This document shows, one piece after another, positions 10,898 through 22,684 of a stretch of 64,000 nucleotides of DNA (position 1 is its first letter; every line of letters starts with the position of its first letter). Under the pieces are notes generated by a model. The model had not been told where the DNA came from, searched no databases, and saw only the letters and a program-made list of their open reading frames with translations. Source of the stretch: Tragulus kanchil (Eukaryota > Chordata > Mammalia > Artiodactyla > Tragulidae); assembly GCA_022376925.1 (NCBI GenBank), contig JAIOJX010000002.1:42059501-42123500 (forward strand), written 5' to 3'. The position numbers and the translations under genes are program-made.

Positions 10898-10998
10898 CGT
10901 GCATGCTAAGTTGCTTCAGCTGTGTCCACTCTGTGCAGCCCTACAGACCACACCTCGCCATGCCCTTCTCCAGATCTTCTTGATCCAGGGGTTGAATG
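10898..10998 (-). mobile_element. Bov-tA/Bov-A SINE fragment, antisense
   Basis: GTGCATGCTAAGTTGCTTCA, then a GTGTCCACTCTGTGCAGCCC block, then CTTCTCCAGATCTTC and a GATCCAGGGGTTGAA end, match a diverged antisense Bov-tA-type SINE. Confidence 0.6.
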
Positions 10999-11007
10999 TA
11001 TGTCTAG

Positions 11008-13180
11008 TTTTCTGCAAATATAACTATAATTTAATCTCCACTTATAAACAATACAGTTATTATTGAAAACTGTAGCTGCCAAACCTGATATTTTAAAAGG
11101 TTTTTGTAGGCTTTTTTTTTTTTAATTCGAGTTCAGTGCTTGCACCCAGAGGACCTGGGCCCCCGTAGACACACAGGGCAGCTGTAGTTTATGACCAGCG
11201 GTGCCCGATAGCACCATGGTCCTCCCAGCCCTGAGTGGGGACCCCTCTAGCACCTCTGTCACCCTCCTGACCCTGCAGCTGCGCAAGGCCTCCCTGAGCT
11301 CCTGAGAAGCCCTGGGAGTGACCAGGGGCTGTGGCCTTGACGTCTCACCCCCGGAGCCTGGTGGGAGGCCTCCCCACTGCCGCGTCTCATGCTCACGGTT
11401 TGTCCCTTTACCTGCCTGGACCGGAAGCTCACCCCCGTTTTATCTGGATGTGCTGCCGGGGAAGTCGGGGCTTCTCTGAGCCCCGTGGGGAAACGGGGCA
11501 CTTGGTGCAGTGACTGTCTCCTAGAAGGACGGGACTGCAGTGAGCTGGCTGTAGGGTGGCATCCACATCCCAGGCCAGTCTGGATGTTTACTGCACAAGG
11601 AGCCACCTCAGGGCTCCACGTGTCCGCACTGCACAGACTCGCCACCTGGACGAGGCCCCACTGGGCAGCAGTCACAAGGCTGGGCTGGGGCCATAGGAAG
11701 CCCTCAGCCCTCAGCCTCGGCCGGCCCCTGTGCTCCTGTGGGCTGGGACCTCGCCGGGTGCTGGCCTGCGCCCACATGGCCTGGACCCCTCACAGCATGT
11801 GTCTGGGTCCTGAGCAGGCCAGAAGATGGGCCTTCGTCCTCACCAAGCCTGGGCGCACTCTGTGCCCGTCACACCACCCTCGGCTCACGAGAAGCCAGAC
11901 CCCAGACAAGGACAGCGAGGTGCCCATTAGGAGCACAGAGGTCCTGACCTTGGCGATGCTGTCTGACTCCCCCGCCCCCGGCTTAGGTCTCCTTGCCAGG
12001 ACATGTTAATGATGGAAGGGGTAAGTTATCACAGACGTCCGTCACGTCCTGGGCAGCGCAGGGCTGGGGGTGCGCACTGCTGCTCTGATATTTAAAGGCT
12101 TTTCTGCAAATATAACTATAATTTAATCTCCACTTATAAACAATACAGTTATTATTGAAAACTGTAGCTGCCAAACCTGATATTTTAAAAGGTTTTTGTA
12201 GGCTTTTTTTTAATTCGAGTTCAGTGCTTGCACCCAGAGGACCTGGGCCCCCGTAGACACACAGGGCAGCTGTAGTTTATGACCAGCGGTGCCCGATAGC
12301 ACCATGGTCCTCCCAGCCCTGAGTGGGGACCCCTCTAGCACCTCTGTCACCCTCCTGACCCTGCAGCTGCGCAAGGCCTCCCTGAGCTCCTGAGAAGCCC
12401 TGGGAGTGACCAGGGGCTGTGGCCTTGACGTCTCACCCCCGGAGCCTGGTGGGAGGCCTCCCCACTGCCGCGTCTCATGCTCACGGTTTGTCCCTTTACC
12501 TGCCTGGACCGGAAGCTCACCCCCGTTTTATCTGGATGTGCTGCCGGGGAAGTCGGGGCTTCCTGCGAGCCCCCGTGGGGAAACGGGGCACTTGGTGCAG
12601 TGACTGTCTCCTAGAAGGACGGGGACTGCAGTGAGCTGGCTGTAGGGTGGCATCCACATCCCAGGCCAGTCTGGATGTTTACTGCACAAGGAGCCACCTC
12701 AGGGCTCCACGTGTCCGCACTGCACAGACTCGCCACCTGGACGAGGCCCCACTGGGCAGCAGTCACAAGGCTGGGCTGGGGCCATAGGAAGCCCTCAGCC
12801 CTCAGCCCTCGGCCGGCCCCTGTGCTCCTGTGGGCTGGGACCTCGCCGGGTGCTGGCCTGACGCCCACATGGCCTGGACCCCCTCACAGCATGTGTCTGG
12901 GTCCTGAGCAGGCCAGAAGATGGGCCTTCGTCCTCACCAAGCCTGGGGCGCACTCTGTGCCCGTCACACCACCCTCGGCTCACGAGAAGCCAGACCCCAG
13001 ACAAGGACAGCGAGGTGCCCATTAGGAGCACAGAGGTCCTGACCTTGGCGATGCTGTCTGACTCCCCCGCCCCCGGCTTAGGTCTCCTTGCCAGGACATG
13101 TTAATGATGGAAGGGGTAAGTTATCACAGACGTCCGTCACGTCCTGGGCAGCGCAGGGCTGGGGGTGCGCACTGCTGCTC
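11008..13180. repeat. Tandem duplication D4 (unit about 1.08 kb), in SPIDR intron
   Basis: 11008-12087 recurs at 12101-13180. Differences are mostly one-base indels (T-run at 11111, extra C or G at several points in 12550-12960). Between the copies lies extra sequence TGATATTTAAAGGC found in neither flank. Confidence 0.9.
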
Positions 13181-13764
13181 TTCAGGTGGCAGCAGAGGCG
13201 CTTCCCGGAGAACACGCGACCTTCGAGGCATTCAGTCTCGGATGAGGCCAGTGAGATTCTCCATGTTCAGCCCCATCCCCTAAAGAAAGTGCTGAGTTGT
13301 GATCCCTGGAGACCAGGAAGGTAAAGCACACTCCCTTGCCTGGTCACCAGCCCAGGGCAGCTCTGGGAGGGACAGGACCCCGTGCAGGAGGGACATCTCG
13401 GGCAGAGGCCGTCCTTGACCACAGGGCAGCCCGGCTCAGGTAGTGGGAGTGAGAATGAACAGCAGGTGTGATGAGCTCCCACTGGGACCCATGTGCTCCC
13501 CACAACTTCTCTCCTAGGACGGCCAGCTGGGAGGTGGCACCTTGTATCCACTGACAGACATCGCTAATAAGACATTCTTATGTAAAAACTGACTCAGCTA
13601 CCAGAAAATAGCAGTTCCTCCCTTTACTTTTATCGCAGCCTGTTCTCACCTCTGGAGAGGGTCCTGGGCCAGGGAAGGGCCTTCTGCTCTGTCTGGGGTA
13701 GGCGGAGCCGCCGGGAACACATCCAGGGCTGTTGCTCTAACCAGCTTGCTTCTCCTTCCCGCAG

Positions 13765-13929
13765 AGTTACGAAGTGAGGAGTGTCCTCGGAAAGGAGGTG
13801 GGGCCGTTAACCTGTTTTGTCCGGTCCATCACCACCCGCCCTACCAGCCAAGTGGCACTGGAGGAGGCTGAACTCCCGAGCCAGGGGGGAGCCTCCTCAG
13901 AACACTGGCCACGGCCACAGCATCTATGA
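13765..13929 (+). CDS. SPIDR: SPIDR terminal coding exon
   Basis: The exon begins after CCTTCCCGCAG in phase 0 and gives 54 codons plus TGA. It reads SYEVRSVLGKEVGPLTCFVR and later ALEEAELPSQGGASSEH, then a short tail WPRPQHL before the stop. The first part is the recognisable SPIDR C-terminus; I cannot judge from memory whether the last seven residues are usual. The exon is present a second time at 14875-15039 within duplication D5. If the duplication is an assembly error, only one of the two is real, and which one cannot be told here. Confidence 0.85.
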   Translation, partial: SYEVRSVLGKEVGPLTCFVRSITTRPTSQVALEEAELPSQGGASSEHWPRPQHL

Positions 13930-14874
13930 ACTTTATCCAGGGGCTGCGAGGCGGTGCTAGTTTGGGTAATTTGTTAACTCTGGGCAGCGTGAATGTACTT
14001 TATGCTCTTGAAATGAAATTTCACATTAGTAAAATGTCTTTGTAAACTATAAATCAAAATACTTTTTTCTATGATTACGTATTTTTTAATTAACCTTTCT
14101 GCAAATTTAAGAACATGTTAAAGCTTAAATAAGCTTCAGGCCTTCTTTTGTATTTATCTTCGATAACAAGGCAGAAAAAATTATTTATCCTACAGTATTT
14201 TAAAGTGCTATGAGCGCGCATGGGGGTAAGTTATCACAGACGTCCGTCACGTCCTGGGCAGCGCAGGGCTGGGGGTGCGCACTGCTGCTCTTCAGGTGGC
14301 AGCAGAGGCGCTTCCCGGAGAACACGCGACCTTCGAGGCATTCAGTCTCGGATGAGGCCAGTGAGATTCTCCATGTTCAGCCCCATCCCCTAAAGAAAGT
14401 GCTGAGTTGTGATCCCTGGAGACCAGGAAGGTAAAGCACACTCCCTTGCCTGGTCACCAGCCCAGGGCAGCTCTGGGAGGGACAGGACCCCGTGCAGGAG
14501 GGACATCTCGGGCAGAGGCCGTCCTTGACCACAGGGCAGCCCGGCTCAGGTAGTGGGAGTGAGAATGAACAGCAGGTGTGATGAGCTCCCACTGGGACCC
14601 ATGTGCTCCCCACAACTTCTCTCCTAGGACGGCCAGCTGGGAGGTGGCACCTTGTATCCACTGACAGACATCGCTAATAAGACATTCTTATGTAAAAACT
14701 GACTCAGCTACCAGAAAATAGCAGTTCCTCCCTTTACTTTTATCGCAGCCTGTTCTCACCTCTGGAGAGGGTCCTGGGCCAGGGAAGGGCCTTCTGCTCT
14801 GTCTGGGGTAGGCGGAGCCGCCGGGAACACATCCAGGGCTGTTGCTCTAACCAGCTTGCTTCTCCTTCCCGCAG

Positions 14875-15039
14875 AGTTACGAAGTGAGGAGTGTCCTCGG
14901 AAAGGAGGTGGGGCCGTTAACCTGTTTTGTCCGGTCCATCACCACCCGCCCTACCAGCCAAGTGGCACTGGAGGAGGCTGAACTCCCGAGCCAGGGGGGA
15001 GCCTCCTCAGAACACTGGCCACGGCCACAGCATCTATGA
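14875..15039 (+). pseudogene. SPIDR: Second copy of SPIDR terminal exon (probable assembly duplicate)
   Basis: Same acceptor, reading frame and TGA as 13765-13929, shifted by exactly 1110 bp. I see no difference between the copies in the exon. The real 3' untranslated region continues from this copy, because only here does the sequence run on past 15319 to an AATAAA at 15519. Confidence 0.75.
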
Positions 15040-15518
15040 ACTTTATCCAGGGGCTGCGAGGCGGTGCTAGTTTGGGTAATTTGTTAACTCTGGGCAGCGT
15101 GAATGTACTTTATGCTCTTGAAATGAAATTTCACATTAGTAAAATGTCTTTGTAAACTATAAATCAAAATACTTTTTTCTATGATTACGTATTTTTTAAT
15201 TAACCTTTCTGCAAATTTAAGAACATGTTAAAGCTTAAATAAGCTTCAGGCCTTCTTTTGTATTTATCTTCGATAACAAGGCAGAAAAAATTATTTATCC
15301 TACAGTATTTTAAAGTGCTCAAATTTAGCCATGATTGGACAGGTTTTTCTTTTTAACATTTCCCCCAAAGAATACTTCACGAAGGGTCAGTCTGTCCTCA
15401 CGTGCCACATTACCGCTCTGCACAGTCACTGTCCAACCTAAGCGCTTTGCAGTTCAGTATTTTTTTGGAAAATGTTCTGGGAAACCATCAGAGATCAAAC
15501 TGTTACCCATAAAGTATA

Positions 15519-15524
15519 AATAAA
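15519..15524 (+). promoter_or_regulatory. Candidate SPIDR polyadenylation signal
   Basis: AATAAA in GTATAAATAAAGTGAG, about 480 bp past the stop of the second terminal-exon copy and before the CEBPD tail. Inferred from position only; earlier signals could be used. Confidence 0.45.
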
Positions 15525-15539
15525 GTGAGAGCGTCCCAG

Positions 15540-16230
15540 GTCTGGTTAGTACTGTGCGGAGCCAAGAGGACAGGAGAGCTGGGTCGTCGTTCACATTTTT
15601 GGCAGATTATCTTGAGTTAAAAGTAAAACCATGGATTAATTATCTCTGGACACTAAAGATTTTTGTTTCCTCCCTTATGACAATATAATCATGACAGGCC
15701 ACAGTTAATAAATTACATAATATAGGCGTAGCAGCCAAGACCAACAAAGGCTGCCCTACTACCCACTCTCATGGGGGAAAGGCAACGACTTTATTTATTC
15801 GTCCAGGTTAATCTTTGAAACATTACAAGTACTGTGAAGGTAGCCCGTTTTAAGTAGCTTTGTGACTATCCTTTCCATCTCCAACATCACGCACTTGCAA
15901 AATCTACTTGAAGCTATCTGCAGGACTACGCAAAGTGAAAGCAAATCCCATGAAAGCTGAGTCGAGCAGGTTTTTGGCTACCCGAGCCCTCCTCTCCCTG
16001 TCCCTAGACCCCCACTCGAAGTGGGACAAGCTCCGACGCGTTTCCAACACGTTCCCGGGGGGCGCGGGCACCTTCCACCCGAGAGGGTCTCCGCACGTTC
16101 GCAGGTGGAGTTTGGCCTTTTTGAGAAACAAAGTGACGTTCTTCCAGGAACCCGGCCCCCGGGCGCAAGCTGGCCGGACGCGCCCTCCCCTGCGGGTCCA
16201 GAGGGCCGCCAGCACAGGAATCTGAGTGCG
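15540..16230. other. Intergenic gap between SPIDR and CEBPD 3' ends
   Basis: About 0.7 kb separates the two converging genes. It turns GC-rich from about 15960. No repeat or independent gene recognised. Confidence 0.5.
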
Positions 16231-16241
16231 TCTAATGCGTC

Positions 16242-16247
16242 TTTATT
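16242..16247 (-). promoter_or_regulatory. CEBPD polyadenylation signal
   Basis: TTTATT on the plus strand (AATAAA on the minus) lies about 250 bp downstream of the CEBPD stop, a reasonable length for a short 3' UTR. Confidence 0.65.
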
Positions 16248-16493
16248 ACAAATACTGTAAAAATCAGTATAAAAAAGTGAGCATGGGACTTTCCCTCGTA
16301 TCTACAGTACAAAGGCTTGTCGGAAAAGTCTCTTTTACGAATGTACCTTAGCTGCATCCTAGGCGTAGGATGTAGAGAAGCTGCCGTCACAGTAACTTAG
16401 GGTCCACGCGGCAGCTGTCCGAGTCCCGGCCAAGCGCGGGAGTCCCGCCCGGCGGCTCCAGGCAGTGCGGCCGCAGCCCGCGCGCCCCTCGCG

Positions 16494-17264
16494 TCACCGC
16501 GCGTCTGCCGCCCCCGCACCGGGCAGGAAGGGTGCGCCCGGCAGCTGCTTGAAGAAGCGCCGCAGGCTGGCCAGGTCCCGCGTGAGCTGCTCCACGCGCT
16601 GCTGAAGTTTCTCGTTCTCCGCCGAAAGTTCCACCAGCTTCTGCTGCATCTCCTGGTTGCGCCGCTTGGCCTTGTCGCGGCTCTTGCGCACAGCGATGTT
16701 GTTGCGTTCCCGTCGCTGCCGGTACTCGGGGCTGCCGCGGTCCGGGCCCCGCTTGCCCGCCGTCTTGTCGCGCGCGGGCCCGGGCGCTGGAGGCGCGGGG
16801 CTGCGGCGCGGAGGCTCCGGCGACGCGGGCGGCGTGGGTTGCGCGGCGGCCGCCAGGCTCACCACCGTCTGCGCGCACGCGGCCACCTGCGCGGGCAGCA
16901 GGGAGCCGGGCGCGTCGCCGTCGCCCCAGTCGGGCTCGCGCTTGAGAGGTCGCGGCGCGGGGCCAGGGCCCCCAAGGCGCGAGGGACCCCCGGGCAGTAG
17001 CTCCAGGGCGCCCGCTTTGTGGTTGCTGTTGAAGAGGTCGGCAAAGAGCTCGTCGTGGCACAGCTCCAAGGTGGGAACGGCGGCCATGGAGTCGATGTAG
17101 GCGCTGAAGTCGATGGCACTCTCGTCGTCGTACATAGCGGGCGCAGCCGGTTCAGCTCCGCGACCCGGTTTCCCCGTGCGGCCGGGCTCGTAGAAGGCAG
17201 CAGGCTCTGCAGTCCAGGGCGCGCCGCGCGCTGGGCCGTCCAGGCTGAAGAGCGCGGCGCTCAT
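16494..17264 (-). CDS. CEBPD: CCAAT/enhancer-binding protein delta (C/EBP-delta)
   Basis: Intronless gene for a nuclear bZIP transcription factor that acts in acute-phase, inflammatory and adipogenic programmes as a homo- or heterodimer with other C/EBPs. The product is 256 aa, close to mammalian orthologues. The start MSAALFSLDG and the conserved N-terminal transactivation box MYDDESAIDFSAYIDSM are clear. The middle is Pro/Ala-rich. The C-terminal bZIP begins at about residue 177 (GSPEYRQRRERNNIAVRKSR), with zipper leucines near 213, 220, 227 and 234. The frame stays open upstream to an ATG at 17729, but MSAALFSL is the family start and the upstream part is GC-rich untranslated/promoter sequence. 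It lies tail-to-tail with SPIDR, as in human. Confidence 0.97.
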   Translation of the reverse strand: MSAALFSLDGPARGAPWTAEPAAFYEPGRTGKPGRGAEPAAPAMYDDESAIDFSAYIDSMAAVPTLELCHDELFADLFNSNHKAGALELLPGGPSRLGGPGPAPRPLKREPDWGDGDAPGSLLPAQVAACAQTVVSLAAAAQPTPPASPEPPRRSPAPPAPGPARDKTAGKRGPDRGSPEYRQRRERNNIAVRKSRDKAKRRNQEMQQKLVELSAENEKLQQRVEQLTRDLASLRRFFKQLPGAPFLPGAGAADAR

Positions 17265-17830
17265 GGCGGCGTCGGGCCGGCGGCGAGCGCGGTCCCCGGG
17301 CGCGCCCGGCGCCGCCTTTTCTAGCCCGACTGACGCGCACGCCCCGCCCCGGCCGCGGACCGCGGGACCCCCGCCCGCGCGCCTCCCCCGCGCTTCCTGC
17401 TCGGCGGCCCGGCCCGCGCGGCGCTGCCGGGAACGACCCTCCCTTGGCCGCGCCTCCTCCTTCCTGCTGGTGGGTCGAGGCCTCGGCGCCCGCTGAGCCG
17501 GGGCGGAACCAGAGCGGGCCCGGGCCGGCGCGCGGACTAGGGCACCCGGGCGCTGCCTCGCCCCTTCAGGGAATTCAAGCTTCGGTGCTTCCCGATCGCG
17601 GGGATAGGAGGCTGGGACGCTGCCCGGCGGGGATAGGAGATTGGGACGCTGCCCCGCGGGGTTCGACCGGGTGTGGGGAGGGCCCTTCAAGCCCGTGCGC
17701 CTGGGGTCAAGGAAAGCCACGAACCCCAAGAGCGCCGCGGAACTCCGAGCTCAGCGCCCGTGAGCCCCGCGCCCCAGACCCTGTCTCCACGTCCACTAGA
17801 GCAGTGCCATCTTGCGGTGATGTCTGAAGT
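17265..17830 (-). promoter_or_regulatory. CEBPD 5' flank and CpG island
   Basis: Very GC- and CpG-rich sequence directly upstream of the CEBPD start, continuous with the CpG-rich coding region. I could not place a transcription start. The D6 duplication begins at 17334, only 70 bp upstream of the start codon, so most of this flank occurs again at 18466-18962, detached from the gene. Confidence 0.7.
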
Positions 17831-19598
17831 CCTGTCTTTAGTTCCAAGCTTTTTTTTTTCTCTTTCTGTTCAGTATTCCAAAAACAAGCGCCCTGGAATC
17901 CAGAGTTGTGGGGTAGGTCCCCTTTAGGCAAAAGATAAGGTTTAGACTGGTAGCTCAGATAAGGTATTAAGTTGCTAGCTCTTCACAGTGTGATACTCAG
18001 GAGAAGGCTGAACTGGCGTTGTTGGTTAACGCTTCCTATATTTCGCGTCGGGCATTTCGGTTTAGTACTATTTTTCACATGACCGTTCATGTTCAGACCT
18101 GGTCTCTCTCTACATCCTTTTTCATTTTGCTGTTTCCCAACACCAGGCAGTCCACAAGCCCCACAACCCTCCGCAGTATTCCGGAAGTGACTTCTCGTGT
18201 GTGGTTTGTGCACACCCTCAGGAAAGACATTTATTTTGGAAGCCAGAAAAACGCTACTAAAGCTCTCTCTACTCAGGGAATGCAAAATGAATACTTAACG
18301 CGGAGAACCATATCCTCTTGAAAATAATTCAGTGAGATGATGAATAGATTTAGATGTCAAACTGGGATTGAGTTTGTAAGAGATGCTACACTGTATTTTT
18401 AAAATGAATAGTAACTAATAGTAACTTTTCAATTTAAGAATTTTCTTCCTATTCAGAAAACAGGTCGCGCACGCCCCGCCCCGGCCGCGGACCGCGGGAC
18501 CCCCGCCCGCGCGCCTCCCCCGCGCTTCCTGCTCGGCGGCCCGGCCCGCGCGGCGCTGCCGGGAACGACCCTCCCTTGGCCGCGCCTCCTCCTTCCTGCT
18601 GGTGGGTCGAGGCCTCGGCGCCCGCTGAGCCGGGGCGGAACCAGAGCGGGCCCGGGCCGGCGCGCGGACTAGGGCACCCGGGCGCTGCCTCGCCCCTTCA
18701 GGGAATTCAAGCTTCGGTGCTTCCCGATCGCGGGGATAGGAGGCTGGGACGCTGCCCGGCGGGGATAGGAGATTGGGACGCTGCCCCGCGGGGTTCGACC
18801 GGGTGTGGGGAGGGCCCTTCAAGCCCGTGCGCCTGGGGTCAAGGAAAGCCACGAACCCCAAGAGCGCCGCGGAACTCCGAGCTCAGCGCCCGTGAGCCCC
18901 GCGCCCCAGACCCTGTCTCCACGTCCACTAGAGCAGTGCCATCTTGCGGTGATGTCTGAAGTCCTGTCTTTAGTTCCAAGCTTTTTTTTTTCTCTTTCTG
19001 TTCAGTATTCCAAAAACAAGCGCCCTGGAATCCAGAGTTGTGGGGTAGGTCCCCTTTAGGCAAAAGATAAGGTTTAGACTGGTAGCTCAGATAAGGTATT
19101 AAGTTGCTAGCTCTTCACAGTGTGATACTCAGGAGAAGGCTGAACTGGCGTTGTTGGTTAACGCTTCCTATATTTCGCGTCGGGCATTTCGGTTTAGTAC
19201 TATTTTTCACATGACCGTTCATGTTCAGACCTGGTCTCTCTCTACATCCTTTTTCATTTTGCTGTTTCCCAACACCAGGCAGTCCACAAGCCCCACAACC
19301 CTCCGCAGTATTCCGGAAGTGACTTCTCGTGTGTGGTTTGTGCACACCCTCAGGAAAGACATTTATTTTGGAAGCCAGAAAAACGCTACTAAAGCTCTCT
19401 CTACTCAGGGAATGCAAAATGAATACTTAACGCGGAGAACCATATCCTCTTGAAAATAATTCAGTGAGATGATGAATAGATTTAGATGTCAAACTGGGAT
19501 TGAGTTTGTAAGAGATGCTACACTGTATTTTTAAAATGAATAGTAACTAATAGTAACTTTTCAATTTAAGAATTTTCTTCCCTATTCCAGAAAACAGG
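17334..19598. repeat. Tandem duplication D6 (unit about 1.13 kb), contains CEBPD upstream region
   Basis: 17334-18465 recurs at 18466-19598. The copies are essentially identical, differing by one-base indels near the right end (TTCTTCCTATTCAG versus TTCTTCCCTATTCCAG). Confidence 0.9.
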
Positions 19599-21638
19599 TC
19601 ACAGACTAACAAAGTAGGAATTTGTTATGACCTTTAAGGGCAAATTAAAATAAAGCGATTTAAAGTTTAGCTTTTGTAGACTGTAGTTGTTCACAGTCAT
19701 TTCTTGGGTGTGCCCACCTACTGTCTTTTCCTAACTCGCTGTTAATTTACCCAAGATAAATAGAGTTCATGATTTCTCCGTGTTAGGAATCTTTGAGCCT
19801 GTGGTTTTCTGAGTAGAACTGTCTAAAGGAAGCAGTCAAATAAGAAAGCATTTCCTTAAAAACACTGGAGCCTTGGACCGCCCCCCGCCTCCCCCCGTGT
19901 TTATGAGGCTTGTTGCTATGGACTCAGTTCAGATGCAGCTTTTCAGGTGGACTTTCCAAATGCCTGTCCTCTAGAAGTTCAGGAAGCTGGGTGTACCTGA
20001 ATATGCTCTTGCTGTGGGGCCCTTCAAGGGTTAGGAAGTGGGGCCTGGCGCATTCCTCCCACGGAGGGGTCAGTTTTGGGTGCTTCATACGGTGCAGGAT
20101 TTGGACAAGAACAGGTCCCCAAATTAAAGTCTAAAACTGAGTCTTCTTGAGAAGTGCCAAGTGTCGAAAGGACGGAAACTGTTATGGTAGCGCCCTCTTC
20201 AGGTGGTGATTGTCAACTACGGATTAGATACTTCATCTCCTGTTTAGAGGTAATTTTGACTGTATGATATATTCTTACGTGTCCGGTCAGACAGTAGTGA
20301 GGTTACAAGCGTAGACTTTTTGGATAAACCTCTTTCTCAGTATATTTTTTGTGTAAGGGCCATAAGAATAAAGCCACTGAGTACTGGGCTCACACTGGCA
20401 GAGTACCCTGGCACTCCTGAAGCCTGTGTATTTTATTAAAAACCTGCTGTGATGGGTGAAAAATTCCGTGTTCACTTCAACCACTGAAATTTAGAGAGAG
20501 AGCCCCAGATTACAAGGCATCCAGATGGGAAAAAGGCCCCAGGGTTACAAGGTCTTAGTCCAGAAACAGTTGTAAGTAGATGATAGATTTAGATGTCAAA
20601 CTGGGATTGAGTTTGTAAGAGATGCTACACTGTATTTTTAAAATGAATAGTAACTAATAGTAACTTTTCAATTTAAGAATTTTCTTCCTATTCAGAAAAC
20701 AGGTCACAGACTAACAAAGTAGGAATTTGTTATGACCTTTAAGGGCAAATTAAAATAAAGCGATTTAAAGTTTAGCTTTTGTAGACTGTAGTTGTTCACA
20801 GTCATTTCTTGGGTGTGCCCACCTACTGTCTTTTCCTAACTCGCTGTTAATTTACCCAAGATAAATAGAGTTCATGATTTCTCCGTGTTAGGAATCTTTG
20901 AGCCTGTGGTTTTCTGAGTAGAACTGTCTAAAGGAAGCAGTCAAATAAGAAAGCATTTCCTTAAAAACACTGGAGCCTTGGACCGCCCCCCGCCTCCCCC
21001 CGTGTTTATGAGGCTTGTTGCTATGGACTCAGTTCAGATGCAGCTTTTCAGGTGGACTTTCCAAATGCCTGTCCTCTAGAAGTTCAGGAAGCTGGGTGTA
21101 CCTGAATATGCTCTTGCTGTGGGGCCCTTCAAGGGTTAGGAAGTGGGGCCTGGCGCATTCCTCCCACGGAGGGGTCAGTTTTGGGTGCTTCATACGGTGC
21201 AGGATTTGGACAAGAACAGGTCCCCAAATTAAAGTCTAAAACTGAGTCTTCTTGAGAAGTGCCAAGTGTCGAAAGGACGGAAACTGTTATGGTAGCGCCC
21301 TCTTCAGGTGGTGATTGTCAACTACGGATTAGATACTTCATCTCCTGTTTAGAGGTAATTTTGACTGTATGATATATTCTTACGTGTCCGGTCAGACAGT
21401 AGTGAGGTTACAAGCGTAGACTTTTTGGATAAACCTCTTTCTCAGTATATTTTTTGTGTAAGGGCCATAAGAATAAAGCCACTGAGTACTGGGCTCACAC
21501 TGGCAGAGTACCCTGGCACTCCTGAAGCCTGTGTATTTTATTAAAAACCTGCTGTGATGGGTGAAAAATTCCGTGTTCACTTCAACCACTGAAATTTAAG
21601 AGAGAGAGCCCCCAGATTACAAGGCATCCAGATGGGAA
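19487..21638. repeat. Tandem duplication D7 (unit about 1.10 kb)
   Basis: 19487-20531 recurs at 20584-21638. About 50 bp at 20532-20583 sit between the copies; they resemble a garbled repeat of the preceding GCCCCAGATTACAAGG segment. The unit overlaps D6 by about 110 bp. Confidence 0.9.
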
Positions 21639-21810
21639 GAACAGCTCTTTGGTTCTGTGAACAGGTATTTGAGTCTGTGATTCTATGATTAGGTGAGTCA
21701 GCCTACCACACACTGGCTCGTGTTCCCTGTAGTAAAACACAAGCAGAAACACTTTGCCTTCCCAGCCTGTGTTCCTGTCAAGCGGACTCAGCCCACCCGT
21801 GTCCTGCCTG
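19600..21810. other. Intergenic, no recognised gene or repeat
   Basis: About 1.1 kb of unique sequence, doubled by D7. Short open frames such as the one at 19910 lack family resemblance and are copied at 21015. Confidence 0.5.
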
Positions 21811-22684
21811 CCACAGCTCATTGGTATTGTGATAGGGAGTGCATTGAGTTGGTAGATTGTCTTGGGTAGTATGATCATTTTAACAATATTGATTCTTCAG
21901 TATTGAGAACAAGGTATATCTTGCCATCTGTTTACATCATTTTCAGTGTCTTTTGTTAGTCTTATAGTTTTCAGATGATAGCCATTTTACCTTCTTTATA
22001 TGTACATTTATTTCTGTGTGTATTATTCTGTCTAATGTGATGGTAAATGGGATTGTTTCTTTCATTTCTGTTCATGATATTTTGTTGTTAGTCTGTAAAA
22101 CTGCAACAGATTTTGTATATTAATTTTGTATCCTGCAACTTAACCAAATTCTTTGATGAGCTCTGGTAGTTTTCTGGTGGCCTCTTTAGGATTTTCTATG
22201 TATAGTATCATGTCATTAGCAAGCAGTGATTTCCTTTCCTATTTGGATTCCTTCTCTTTCTCTGATTGCTGTGACTAGGACTTCAAAACTATATTGAAAA
22301 AAGTGGTGAGTGTGGGCATGCTTGTCTTGTTCCTGTCCTTAGAGAATTGCTTTCATCTTTTCATAGTCAACTGTGAGTTTGTCGTATGTGCTCTGTATTA
22401 GGTTGATTTACGTTCCTCTATGCCCACTTTCTGGATAGGTTTTTTTTTTTTTTATCATAAATGGATGTTGAATTTTGTCAAAAATTTTTTTGCATCTATT
22501 AAGATCATATAGTTGTTTATGCTTCAGTTTATTAATGTGGTGTATCATATTGACTGAGTTTCATATATTGAAGAATTCTTACATCCTGGAATAAATCCCA
22601 TTTGATCATATGTGTATGATCTTTTTAATGTATTGCTGAATTTGGTTTACTGTTATCTTGTTGAGGGTTTTTGCATCTATGTTC

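Larger units (their letters stand above)
9184..13764 (+). other. Last SPIDR intron
   Basis: Bounded by GTAAGT and CCCGCAG. It is GC-rich, with one Bov-type SINE fragment at about 10898-10998, a short CA tract near 10808, duplication D4, and the start of D5. The open frames inside, for example 11259-11777, have no family resemblance and shift between the D4 copies. Confidence 0.7.
13113..15319. repeat. Tandem duplication D5 (unit about 1.11 kb), contains SPIDR last exon
   Basis: 13113-14210 recurs at 14223-15319. It starts about 70 bp before D4 ends, so that 70-bp piece is present three times (near 12018, 13113, 14223). The junction insert is about a dozen bases (ATGAGCGCGCAT). Confidence 0.9.

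Noticed and set aside
11259..12009. Overlapping 172- and 206-codon frames in the SPIDR intron
   Set aside because: GC-rich intronic sequence. The D4 copy breaks both frames by one-base indels, and no family resemblance is seen.
17265..17729. In-frame 155-codon N-terminal extension of CEBPD from an ATG at 17729
   Set aside because: The family start MSAALFSL is at 17264. The extension is Arg/Pro/Ala-rich as expected from CpG-island composition and has no known counterpart.
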